Positions 14,294 to 22,655 of a DNA stretch of 64,000 bases are shown one piece after another; the first letter of the stretch is position 1, and every line of letters begins with the position of its first letter. Below the pieces are notes generated by a model, which saw only the letters and a program-made list of their open reading frames with translations, did no database searches and had not been told where the DNA came from. A program made the translations under genes and the position numbers. The stretch lies in contig JADJTP010000003.1 in the NCBI GenBank assembly GCA_016711095.1, positions 620,001 to 684,000 of the forward strand, given 5' to 3'. Origin of the DNA: Actinomycetales bacterium. GTDB taxonomy: Bacteria > Actinomycetota > Actinomycetes > Actinomycetales > Dermatophilaceae.

Positions 14294-15673
14294 GTGATCT
14301 TCACCCAGTACTACCTCGACTGCCTCTCCCAGGCTTCCTACCTCGTCGGCGACGAGACCACCGGCCAGGCAGTTGTCATCGACCCCCGACGCGACATCTC
14401 CGACTACCTGGACGACGCCCAGGTCCACGGCCTGAAGATCGTCGGAATGATCAACACCCACTTCCACGCCGACTTCCTCTCCGGCCATCTCGAGCTGGCT
14501 CGTGAGACGGGGGCCTGGATCGGCTACGGCGAGGCCGGCCAGACAGGCTTCGCATCACGCGCACTAGCCGACCGCGAGCGGATCAGCCTTGGCGACGTCA
14601 CCCTCGAGATCATGGCCACCCCCGGCCACACGCCCGAATCGATCAGCGTCCTGGTCTTCGAGCACGCCGACGACGAGGTCGCCTTCGGCGTGCTCACCGG
14701 AGATGCCCTCTTCACCGGCGACGTGGGTCGGCCCGATCTGCTCGCCTCGGTCGGGGTCTCCGCCGACGAGCTCGGGCGCATGCTCTATGACTCGGTGCAA
14801 CACAAGCTGATGGGCCTGCCCGACGCCGTCCGCGTCTTCCCGGCCCATGGCGCCGGCTCGGCGTGCGGCAAGAACCTCTCGACCGAGCGGCAGTCGACAA
14901 TCGGCCAGCAGCGGGCGGTCAACTACGCCTGCCAACCGATGACCGAAGAGCAGTTCCTGGCCGTCGTCACCGAGGGGCAGCCAGCAGCTCCGGCCTACTT
15001 CATCTACAACGCGACGCTGAACAAGCAGGATCGCGAGATCCGTGACACCGACGCTCGCATCGAGCCTCTCGACGACGAGCGGATTGCCGCGGCCCGGGCC
15101 GAGGGCGCAATCGTCCTCGACGTGCGCGACGCCCAGGAGTTCGCAGCCGGGCATCTCAACAACGCGATCAGCGTTCCGGCAGACGGTCGGATGGCCGAGA
15201 CCGTCGGCATGGTGCTCTCCCCCGACGACCGGATCATCATCATGGCTCCCGAGGGCGCCGAGCAAGAGACCGCTGTCAGGCTCGCACGGATCGGCTACGA
15301 CCGGGTCCTCGGCTTCATCGAGCACCCTGAGGTCCATCTCGTCGCCCACCAGGAATCGGTTTCCCACGCCAGCCGTCTCACCGTGGCCCAGGCCGAGGCC
15401 GCCCTCACGGAGACCGGTGTGCAAGTCGTCGACATCCGCAACGCGGGCGAGCTCGCCCAGGGTCAGCTGCCGGGCGCCCGCCAACTGCCGCTCGCGGAAC
15501 TCGGTCGGCGGATCGACGAGCTCGACCCGACCCTGCCGGTCCTTCTCTACTGCGCCGGAGGATGGCGCAGCAGCGTTGCCGCCAGCACCCTGCGACGAGC
15601 GGGGTTTCGCGACGTGTCGGACCTACTCGGCGGGTATGCCGCGTGGGTCCAGGCCCACGCCCACGCCGGCTGA
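14294..15673 (+). CDS. MBL-fold hydrolase fused to two rhodanese domains (persulfide dioxygenase-like)
   Basis: A 459-residue protein. Residues 1-250 form a metallo-beta-lactamase domain of the persulfide dioxygenase/glyoxalase II type (INTHFHADFLSGH metal motif, ATPGHTPESIS, LTGDALFTGDVGRPDL, FPAHGAGSACG). Two rhodanese domains follow. The first lacks the catalytic Cys (DRIIIMAPEGAEQ) and the second has it (LLYCAGGWRSS). Such fusions oxidise persulfides to sulfite or transfer sulfane sulfur in the cytosol. The GTG start follows GGAGGA. A CsoR/CstR-type operator lies in the promoter region. Confidence 0.9.
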   Translation: MIFTQYYLDCLSQASYLVGDETTGQAVVIDPRRDISDYLDDAQVHGLKIVGMINTHFHADFLSGHLELARETGAWIGYGEAGQTGFASRALADRERISLGDVTLEIMATPGHTPESISVLVFEHADDEVAFGVLTGDALFTGDVGRPDLLASVGVSADELGRMLYDSVQHKLMGLPDAVRVFPAHGAGSACGKNLSTERQSTIGQQRAVNYACQPMTEEQFLAVVTEGQPAAPAYFIYNATLNKQDREIRDTDARIEPLDDERIAAARAEGAIVLDVRDAQEFAAGHLNNAISVPADGRMAETVGMVLSPDDRIIIMAPEGAEQETAVRLARIGYDRVLGFIEHPEVHLVAHQESVSHASRLTVAQAEAALTETGVQVVDIRNAGELAQGQLPGARQLPLAELGRRIDELDPTLPVLLYCAGGWRSSVAASTLRRAGFRDVSDLLGGYAAWVQAHAHAG

Positions 15674-15693
15674 GTCCGGAGCCGGCGGCCCGA

Positions 15694-16389
15694 TCAGACC
15701 TGCGGTCGCCCGGCAGCGGCCATGGTGATGCCCAGGCCTGCCATGAGTGCGCCGCCGGTCCCGCCCAACACCCGTAGCCGCCGGGGGCTGCGCCCGAACC
15801 AGGCCCGAGCCTGGCTGGCCGCCAGCGCCCACACCGAATCGCCGACCAGCGCCATCAGGGCGAACACCGCCCCGAGGGCGAGGATCTGCGGCTGCGGCGC
15901 AGCGGTCGGGTCGATGAACTGAGGCAGCAGCGACGACAGGAACACGAGGGTCTTGGGGTTGCCGACCCCGACCGCCAACCCCTGCACGAGGCTGCGTCCG
16001 GTCGACACCCCCGGGCTCGATCCGACGGCCCCCGAACCGTCGTTCGCCGAGCCGCCGGCCGCCGAGCCCTCGTTCGCCTGGGACATGCCGGCCCCAAGGT
16101 CACCGCGGTGCCGGAAGGCCTGCACCCCGAGGAACACCAGGCAGGCGGCCCCCGCCAGTTTGACCACCGTGTATGCCGTCGCCGACGTCGCGAGCAGTGC
16201 GCCGACGCCCGCAGCGACCAGGACCGTCTGCACCAGCAGGCCGAGAGCGTTACCCAGGACGGTGAGCAGCGCGTCCCGCCGCCCGACGGTCAACGCCCGG
16301 CCGATAGTGAACAGCAGGCTCGGTCCGGGGATCGCGACGATGACGACCGCGGTCGCCAGGAATCCGACGAGCGTCGCTCCAGTGGGCAT
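15694..16389 (-). CDS. LysE family translocator
   Basis: A 231-residue membrane protein with about six hydrophobic segments and the LysE/RhtB N-terminal signature VAIPGPSLLFTIGRALTVGRRDALLTVLGNALG. AGAACLVFLGVQAFRHR and GNPKTLVFLSSLLPQFID are further family landmarks. The family exports amino acids or related metabolites; the substrate is not predictable. A Gly/Ser/Ala-rich cytoplasmic insert near residue 115-145 is unusual in length. It converges with the MBL-rhodanese gene. Confidence 0.9.
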   Translation of the reverse strand: MPTGATLVGFLATAVVIVAIPGPSLLFTIGRALTVGRRDALLTVLGNALGLLVQTVLVAAGVGALLATSATAYTVVKLAGAACLVFLGVQAFRHRGDLGAGMSQANEGSAAGGSANDGSGAVGSSPGVSTGRSLVQGLAVGVGNPKTLVFLSSLLPQFIDPTAAPQPQILALGAVFALMALVGDSVWALAASQARAWFGRSPRRLRVLGGTGGALMAGLGITMAAAGRPQV

Positions 16390-16410
16390 GCGGGTCAGTA
16401 TGCCCCGGGC

Positions 16411-18162
16411 TCATCGCCAGGCGCTAAGCAAGCCCGGCGGCCCCGACAACGGCCCCCACCACGGCTGCCCGCCTCGCATGACCACCCACACCAGCGCGGC
16501 GAGAGCAGCAGCCGCCGACACCCCGACGATGAGGTCGGTCGCCAGGCCCGGGCGCACCAGTCCACGGACCAACGACTTTGACCCGCGCCGCAACGACGTG
16601 CCGCCGGGCCCCCACCAGGCCATGAGCAGCGCCACGGCCAGGCCAAGGCCCAGCCCGAGGGGATGCGTCGGGTCGGGACTGGAGCCGGTCAGCGCAGACA
16701 GCCCGAGCGCGACACAGAAGTCGACGGCGACTCCCACGAGCACCGGCAACAGCATCCCGACGAGGGTCGCCAGGGCCGCCACGAGCAGGTGCCATGGGCC
16801 TAGTGCGACGCTCACCGGCAGATCGCGCCGCCGCCAGCCACTCTCGAATCGGCGCAGCACGAGCGAGGTCACCGAGCGGTCGAGGGTGCGGGCCACCCAC
16901 GACCAGCCGAGCACGATGATGAGGGCGACGACCGGCGCCAGCGCTGCGAGCGCGCTGACGAGCATTCCGAGAGCGAGCAGGGTGCCGGTGCGATCCGGAC
17001 GCCCGATCCGTGGGTCGCCGCCGCTCGGTGCGCCCTCGAAGGCCCCGAACTCCTGATCCCACGCCGATGGCGGCTCCCCCGCGGCCGACTGGCCGACCGG
17101 GGAGGGGATCGCGGAGGGGACCCGGGAGGGGACGTTGACCGCGCGGAACGGCGCCACGGGCGGGGGCGGGGGCGGGGGCGGTGCGGCATACGGCCCGGAG
17201 GCACGAGCGGGGTTGGCCTGGGGCGGGGCGTAAGCCACGGGTGCGCCGGTCGGGGGCGGCAACTGCGGCAACACGGCCGTATGCCGCGAGCTCACCGGTG
17301 CCGTCGGGGGCAACTGGTGACCGGACACGGTCAACGCATCGGTCGCGAATCCACCTGCGGCATACCGCTCGAGTGCCTCGAGGACTGTGTGCGCCGGCGG
17401 GCGCTGATCGGGATAGGGCGACAACGCGGCCGCAAGCAGCGGTTCGAGGCGAGGATCGACCCCGTCGAGATTGCAGCTGCCGGCTCGGACCCGGGTCAGC
17501 ACGATGTCCATCGAGCCCCGACCGAACGGGGGACGGCCAGTGGCCGCGAACGCGATCGTCGCAGCCCACCCCCACCAGTCGGTCGCCTCGGTGACGGCGG
17601 CCCCTTCGATGACCTCGGGCGAGAGATAGCCCGGCGTGCCCATGACCAGTCCGGTGGCCGTCAAGCGTGCGTCGTCGGCGATGTGGGCGATGCCGAAGTC
17701 GATCACCACGGGGTCGCCGCCCTCATCGAGCAGGACGTTGCCGGGCTTGAGGTCGCGATGGACGACCCCGACGGCGTGGATCGCCTCCAATGCCCCATGC
17801 AGCCCCCGGGCAAGGCGCACCAAGGCATCACCGGCCAGCGGGCCGCAGGTGTCGACGGCTTCGTCGAGGGGGTCTCCGGCGATGTAACGAGTGACGACAT
17901 AGGGTCGGGCCCCGGACAGGTCACTGTCGATGACCGGCGCGACGCGCGGATGGCGGATCCGGGCCAGGGTGGCGACCTCGCGCTCGAGCCGAGCCCGAGC
18001 TTCGGAGTCGTGGGCGATGTGGGAGCGCAGGACCTTGATGGCGACGGCACGCCCATGCGGGTCAAGCGCGAGGTGGACGACCCCCATCCCCCCCTCGCCG
18101 ATCCGCTGGATCAGTCGATAAGGGCCTAACCGCTCAGAGAGCGCCTCGGTCTCGGCCGTCAT
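16411..18162 (-). CDS. Membrane-anchored serine/threonine protein kinase
   Basis: A 583-residue Hanks-type kinase. Visible elements are the Gly loop IGEGGMG near residue 22, the ATP-binding Lys in AIKVLRSH, the catalytic loop VVHRDLKPGNVLL, the VIDFGIAHI metal site, and the activation segment ending MGTPGYLSPE. A Pro-rich linker (about residues 285-390) contains a run of prolines. Several hydrophobic segments (about 395-583) follow instead of the PASTA or sensor domain of PknB types. That C-terminal membrane domain is not recognised. No phosphatase gene is adjacent. Confidence 0.92.
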   Translation of the reverse strand: MTAETEALSERLGPYRLIQRIGEGGMGVVHLALDPHGRAVAIKVLRSHIAHDSEARARLEREVATLARIRHPRVAPVIDSDLSGARPYVVTRYIAGDPLDEAVDTCGPLAGDALVRLARGLHGALEAIHAVGVVHRDLKPGNVLLDEGGDPVVIDFGIAHIADDARLTATGLVMGTPGYLSPEVIEGAAVTEATDWWGWAATIAFAATGRPPFGRGSMDIVLTRVRAGSCNLDGVDPRLEPLLAAALSPYPDQRPPAHTVLEALERYAAGGFATDALTVSGHQLPPTAPVSSRHTAVLPQLPPPTGAPVAYAPPQANPARASGPYAAPPPPPPPPVAPFRAVNVPSRVPSAIPSPVGQSAAGEPPSAWDQEFGAFEGAPSGGDPRIGRPDRTGTLLALGMLVSALAALAPVVALIIVLGWSWVARTLDRSVTSLVLRRFESGWRRRDLPVSVALGPWHLLVAALATLVGMLLPVLVGVAVDFCVALGLSALTGSSPDPTHPLGLGLGLAVALLMAWWGPGGTSLRRGSKSLVRGLVRPGLATDLIVGVSAAAALAALVWVVMRGGQPWWGPLSGPPGLLSAWR

Positions 18163-18207
18163 AGGTCAACGGTAAGCGAGCAGGAGCCCCCCGAGTGACG
18201 CGGCAGG

Positions 18208-18636
18208 CTACTGCTGGATATAGCCGGCGAGGTGGTCGCGTTCGGCCTGCAGGTCCGAGATCCGGTGCTTGACGATGTCGCCGATGCTGACAATGGCGCT
18301 GAGCCGACCGTCGTCCAACACGGGCACGTGCCGAATCCGTTGCATCGTCATCGTCCCGGCGAGAGACTCGACATCGTCGTCGGGCGAGCAGGTCGTCACC
18401 TCGCGTGTCATGATCTCGCTCACCGGGCCGGCGAGGACCTCGGACCCCCGACGCCGCAGCTGGCGGACGACGTCACGCTCGCTGACGATCCCGCCGACGG
18501 TGTTGCCGTCCTCGCTCACGACGAGCGCGCCGATGCCGCGATCGTCGAGCATCTCGAGCAGCCGCTCCACCGTCTCGTCCGGTCGAATCGTGACGACCAT
18601 TGTTCCCTTGGAGCGAAGCACGTCGGAGATCTTCAT
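18208..18636 (-). CDS. CBS domain-containing protein
   Basis: A 142-residue protein consisting of two CBS motifs. The first is MKISDVLRSKGTMVVTIRPDETVERLLEMLDDRGIGALVVSED with GIVSERDVVRQL. The second is VSEIMTREVTTCSPDDDVESLAGTMTMQRIRHVPVLDDGRLSAIVSIGDIVKHRI. Stand-alone CBS pairs bind adenosine nucleotides and act as energy sensors. The ATG at 18636 is preferred to the 18-residue-longer frame because it begins directly at the domain. Neighbouring genes give no clear functional link. Confidence 0.9.
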   Translation of the reverse strand: MKISDVLRSKGTMVVTIRPDETVERLLEMLDDRGIGALVVSEDGNTVGGIVSERDVVRQLRRRGSEVLAGPVSEIMTREVTTCSPDDDVESLAGTMTMQRIRHVPVLDDGRLSAIVSIGDIVKHRISDLQAERDHLAGYIQQ

Positions 18637-18693
18637 ACCCCGAAGGTAACCGCCCGGCGCGCCCGGCGCCACTGAACGGCGCTGAGACATCGC

Positions 18694-19782
18694 TCAGGAG
18701 CGCTCGCGTTGGCCGCTGGCCGGGTCCGCTCGCGCCGACGCAGCCGGAGGCCACGGGCGCATCTGCACGACGCACGGCCCCGTCGACCCGCGCACGACGA
18801 GCTCGGGCCGGAAGACATACTCCCGGGCCGTCGAGGGCGAACCTGCGATGAGGTCGACGAGGGCGGTCACGGCGGCTTCGCCCATGGCCGGCACGTTCTG
18901 GCGAAGGGTCGTCAACGGGGGATCGGTGAAGACGAGCAGTGGGCCGTCGTCATAGCCGACTACCGAGACGTCCTCGGGCACCCGCAGGCCTCGGGCCCGC
19001 ACGGCCCGGGTAGCGCCGAGGGCCATCAGGTCCGACGCAGCGACGATGGCGGTCACCCCCCGGTCGAGCAGCTGCTCGGCTGCCGCGCAGCCGCCCTCGA
19101 CCGTGAAGAGGTCATGGGCGATGAGTGAATCCACCTCGGCTGCGGTGAGCACGCCCCGACGGCTCATCGCCGAGCGGAAACTCCGGACCTTCCGCACGAC
19201 CGGCACGAAGCGGCTCGGCCCAGCCGCCAACCCGATCCGCTCGTGCCCGAGCGCGACGAGGTGACCGACGGCCATCGAAACGGCCGCGTCGTCGTCATCG
19301 CCGATCGTCGGGACGTCCAGTCCCTCGACGGCCCCATTGACGAGCACGAGCGGGAGCCCGATCTCACGCAGCCGGAAGTAGCGATCCGGCTTGGCTTCAG
19401 TGTCGGCGTGCAGGCCGGAGATGTTGATGATGCCGGCGACTCCGTGGTCGAGCAGCGACTGGACATAGTCGTCCTCGTGGACACCACCCGGAGTCTGAGT
19501 GCACAGGATCGGGGTGTAGCCGCGCCTGGCGAGCGCGGTCTCGATGATCTGGGCAAAGGCCGGGAAGATCGGGTTGGTGAGCTCGGGCAGGATGAGCCCG
19601 ACGAGCCCGACGCTCTTGCGCCGCAAGTAGGTGGGCCGTTCGAAACCCAGGACGTCTAGAGTCGTGAGCACCGTCTGGCGGGTCGCCTCGGAGACGCCGG
19701 AGTGGCCGTTGAGCACCCTGCTGACGGTCGCCTCGCTCAGCCCGGCATGTCGGGCTATGTCTTTCTGCCGTGCACGCGCCAC
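18694..19782 (-). CDS. malR: LacI-family transcriptional regulator (probable MalR)
   Basis: A 362-residue repressor. The N-terminal HTH is RQKDIARHAGLSEATVSRVLNGHSGVSEATRQTVL. A periplasmic-binding-protein-like ligand domain follows (VGLILPELTNPIFPAFAQIIETAL, SVVGYDDGPLLVFTDPPLTT). It is the last gene of malE-malF-malG-GH13-malR, nine bases after the GH13 stop, so it most likely controls this maltodextrin operon. The 30-bp palindrome at 25713 between malE and malK is the best candidate operator. The GTG start is supported by domain position. Confidence 0.88.
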   Translation of the reverse strand: MARARQKDIARHAGLSEATVSRVLNGHSGVSEATRQTVLTTLDVLGFERPTYLRRKSVGLVGLILPELTNPIFPAFAQIIETALARRGYTPILCTQTPGGVHEDDYVQSLLDHGVAGIINISGLHADTEAKPDRYFRLREIGLPLVLVNGAVEGLDVPTIGDDDDAAVSMAVGHLVALGHERIGLAAGPSRFVPVVRKVRSFRSAMSRRGVLTAAEVDSLIAHDLFTVEGGCAAAEQLLDRGVTAIVAASDLMALGATRAVRARGLRVPEDVSVVGYDDGPLLVFTDPPLTTLRQNVPAMGEAAVTALVDLIAGSPSTAREYVFRPELVVRGSTGPCVVQMRPWPPAASARADPASGQRERS

Positions 19783-19791
19783 GTCGCCCCC

Positions 19792-21753
19792 TCAGTCTTC
19801 CTGGATCGCCGCTGGTAGCGGAGTGTTCCAGGATCGAAGGCTGACCTGCGGTCCCACCGCGTCGAAGGTCAACTTCGGCCCGTGCAGCTCACCGCCGTGG
19901 CCGAGCACGACCCGACTGTCCTCGAGCCCGGGCAGGTCGGCCAGCTCGATGTCGAGAGGCCCGTGAGCGGCGCGGGCCGCGTGCACGAGCACCGACTCCC
20001 CCGGCGCCTCGCGGACGAAGACGAGGGCGTCGTCGGCGGCATACACCCACCGCATCCCGCCCCGGCGCAGGGCCACCGACTCCCGCCGCACCGAGGCCAA
20101 CTCCCGGTATGCCGCGAGCAGACTCTCGTCCCACGGCTCGCTGCCGCGCGGATGGCCGCTGGGCCAGGGCATCGGGCGGCGACCGTCTTCACCGAACCGG
20201 CCCCGCATCCCGATCTCGTCCCCGTAGCAGACCATCGGGATGCCGGGCATGGTGAACAGCAGCCCCGCGGCAACCCGCACGAGCTCTGGCTCGCCGCCCA
20301 CGAGGGTGTGGATCCGCGAGGTGTCGTGGGAGCCGAGCAGGATGAAGGAACGCACGAACAACGACCACGGGATGCGGCTCGAGAAGTCCACCATCGCCTC
20401 GGCCACGAGCGAGCCCGGCAGGCGGGGGACCCGCACCGGCTGGCCGAGGAAGTCTCGGGGACCGTCGGGGGTCGTTGGATCGGTGAGCCACGTCCACACC
20501 GGGCGGGTGAACCCCGCGTAGTTCATCACGCCGTGCCAGCCGTCTCCGGTGAGGTCGGTGGACACGTCGTGGCAGTGCTCGGCGATGACGAGCGCGTCGG
20601 GCTTGGCGGCCACGCTGGCGCGGCGCATCTCGCGCGCCACCTCGTGATACAGATCGTCCGAGCCGTGTCGGCCGGTCATGTTGGCGACGTCGACGCGCCA
20701 CCCATCCAGCCCGCCGGCTGGGCCGAGCCACCTGCGGACGACGCCGTCGGGATCCTCGAAGAGCCGCTGACGCAGCAGGGGGCTGGAGTGGTCGAGCTTC
20801 GGCAGTGATGGCACGCCGAGCCACGCGGCATACCCGCCGTCGTCGTCGAAGAAGTAGAAGTGGCGTTCCGGGGCCTGCGGGTCGGCCTGGGCGGCGACGA
20901 ACCACTCGTGGGTGACCCCGGTGTGGTTGCTGGTGAAATCGCCGAGCACCCGGATGCCGCGAGCGTGGGCGGCTGCGGTGAGCCGACGGAGCGCCTCGTC
21001 GCCGCCGAGGACCGGATCGACCGTCGAGAAGGTGTGCGCGTCGTAGCGGTGGTTGGATCGGCCGGGGAACACCGGGGTGAGATAGACGACGTCGGCGCCG
21101 AGGGCGGCGATGTAGTCGAGATGCTCGGTGATGCCGTCGAGGTCGCCGCCGAAGAACTGTCGGCCGCCCTCTCGAGGGGGGTCCACGACGACCGGCTCAT
21201 TCCAGCGAGCTGCCGTCGCCCAGTCCGGCACCGGGCGGGCATCGGCGTCCGCCGACCGGGCGAAACGGTCCGGGAAGATCTGGTAGACGACCGCGTCCAA
21301 CGGCCACGGCGCGAGCGGCTCGTCGGCGGCGACGATGCGGAAGTTGGCGGCGTCTGGCACGTCGCGCAGATGGGCCCCGCTCCCGTCCACCCACAGCCAG
21401 CCGACCGGGCCGCCAGCCAACAGCCACCGATAGGACGTCACCGGATTGCGGCAGGTGAGCGTGGCGCGCCACCACGTCTCGGCCTGCGTGCTGCGTGCCG
21501 CGTCGATCACGGCGGGCTCGAATCGCGGCTCCCCGTCAGCGAGCACCCGCACGTATGCCGCGGTATAGGGGGGCTCTGCGTCGTCCGTGACGGTCGCGCC
21601 GGTCGGAACGCGCAGCCAGACGGTGACCGTCTCGCCGAGCCGGGGCGTCTCGGTCGAGACATACAGCGCCGACCCGTCGTGGTGCGGCCGGCGCAGGCCG
21701 GTGGGGGCGACGGCAGTCGTCGCCCCCACCGGCCCTAGCAGGATCGAGGTCAC
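19792..21753 (-). CDS. Glycoside hydrolase family 13 (neopullulanase/alpha-glucosidase type)
   Basis: A 653-residue enzyme. An N-terminal beta domain (about 1-120) resembles the maltogenic-amylase N-domain. The GH13 barrel follows with YQIFPDRFARS, conserved region I DFTSNHTG, the nucleophile Asp in GWRVDVANMT, the acid Glu in VIAEHCHD, and the third Asp in LGSHDTSRI. No signal peptide is seen, so it acts in the cytosol on imported maltodextrins. The GTG at 21753 overlaps the malG stop as GTGA, indicating coupled translation. The much longer frame upstream only overlaps malG out of frame. Confidence 0.92.
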   Translation of the reverse strand: MTSILLGPVGATTAVAPTGLRRPHHDGSALYVSTETPRLGETVTVWLRVPTGATVTDDAEPPYTAAYVRVLADGEPRFEPAVIDAARSTQAETWWRATLTCRNPVTSYRWLLAGGPVGWLWVDGSGAHLRDVPDAANFRIVAADEPLAPWPLDAVVYQIFPDRFARSADADARPVPDWATAARWNEPVVVDPPREGGRQFFGGDLDGITEHLDYIAALGADVVYLTPVFPGRSNHRYDAHTFSTVDPVLGGDEALRRLTAAAHARGIRVLGDFTSNHTGVTHEWFVAAQADPQAPERHFYFFDDDGGYAAWLGVPSLPKLDHSSPLLRQRLFEDPDGVVRRWLGPAGGLDGWRVDVANMTGRHGSDDLYHEVAREMRRASVAAKPDALVIAEHCHDVSTDLTGDGWHGVMNYAGFTRPVWTWLTDPTTPDGPRDFLGQPVRVPRLPGSLVAEAMVDFSSRIPWSLFVRSFILLGSHDTSRIHTLVGGEPELVRVAAGLLFTMPGIPMVCYGDEIGMRGRFGEDGRRPMPWPSGHPRGSEPWDESLLAAYRELASVRRESVALRRGGMRWVYAADDALVFVREAPGESVLVHAARAAHGPLDIELADLPGLEDSRVVLGHGGELHGPKLTFDAVGPQVSLRSWNTPLPAAIQED

Positions 21754-22655
21754 TTCACCGAGCCAGCGGTGAGGCCGCCGATGAGCTGACGCTGGAAGGA
21801 CAGGTAGACCAGGACGATCGGAGCCGAGGCCAGGACCGCACCCATGCAGAACGCGCCGAAATACTTGTTGCGGTCGGCGGTGAGCAGGGCGTTGAGGCCG
21901 ACGCCGAGGGTCTGCGCCTCGACGTCCTTGAGGAAGACGCTGGCGAGCAGGAACTCGTTGAACAGCCCGATGAACTGGATCATCCCGACGGTGACGAGGA
22001 TCGGCGTGATGAGCGGCAGGGTCATCGAGAAGAAGATCCGGGCGTGGCTGGCGCCGTCGACCTTGGCCGCCTCGTCGAGCTCTTTGGGGACCGTGTCGAA
22101 GTAGCCCTTGAGCAGCCAGACGTTGCCGCCCATCGCCCCGCCGAGATAGGCGAGGATCAGGCCGATCGAGGTGTTGAGCCCGAACTGGGGGATGACGTCG
22201 CCGAGGTCGGTGAAGATCCGGAAGAGGGCGACGAAGGTGAGCAGCGACGGGAACATCTGGATGAGCAGCAGCGTCATCAGGCCCGGGCGGCGGCCGGCAA
22301 ATCGCAAGCGGGAGAAGGCGTATGCCGCGCACACCCCGATGAAGACCGCGAAGATCGAGCCGAAGCCCGCGATGATGAGGGTGTTCTTGTACCAACTCCA
22401 GAACGGGCGGGCGCTGGTCAACTCAGCGTAGTTGCCCGTGCCGAAGCCGTCCGGCAGCAGTTGGGTGGTGTTGAGGTTGCCGGCCGGGTTGACGGCGGCC
22501 GCGACGATGAACCAGATCGGGAAGAGCGCGAAGACGAGCGCGGCGGCGAGCGCGAGGTAGCGCACGATCGACCACGGGTCGCGCTTCTTGGCGCTCGGTG
22601 GTGCATCGAAGGCATGGGTGGTGACGGCGGTGCCGTTGTCCGCAGGGGCGGTCAT
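21750..22655 (-). CDS. malG: Maltodextrin ABC transporter permease MalG
   Basis: A 301-residue inner-membrane permease with six predicted helices. The EAA loop is ELDEAAKVDGASHARIFFSMTLPLITPIL, the site that docks the ATPase. An N-terminal cytoplasmic stretch precedes the first helix (YLALAAALVFALFPIWFIVAAAV). The start codon shares one base with the malF stop. It pairs with MalF in the membrane and is energised by MalK encoded divergently at 25860. Confidence 0.93.
   Translation of the reverse strand: MTAPADNGTAVTTHAFDAPPSAKKRDPWSIVRYLALAAALVFALFPIWFIVAAAVNPAGNLNTTQLLPDGFGTGNYAELTSARPFWSWYKNTLIIAGFGSIFAVFIGVCAAYAFSRLRFAGRRPGLMTLLLIQMFPSLLTFVALFRIFTDLGDVIPQFGLNTSIGLILAYLGGAMGGNVWLLKGYFDTVPKELDEAAKVDGASHARIFFSMTLPLITPILVTVGMIQFIGLFNEFLLASVFLKDVEAQTLGVGLNALLTADRNKYFGAFCMGAVLASAPIVLVYLSFQRQLIGGLTAGSVK

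Noticed and set aside
19792..22395. 867-codon frame extending the GH13 gene upstream
   Set aside because: The extra N-terminus is an Arg/His/Pro-rich shadow of malG. The GTGA overlap at 21753 gives the natural start.
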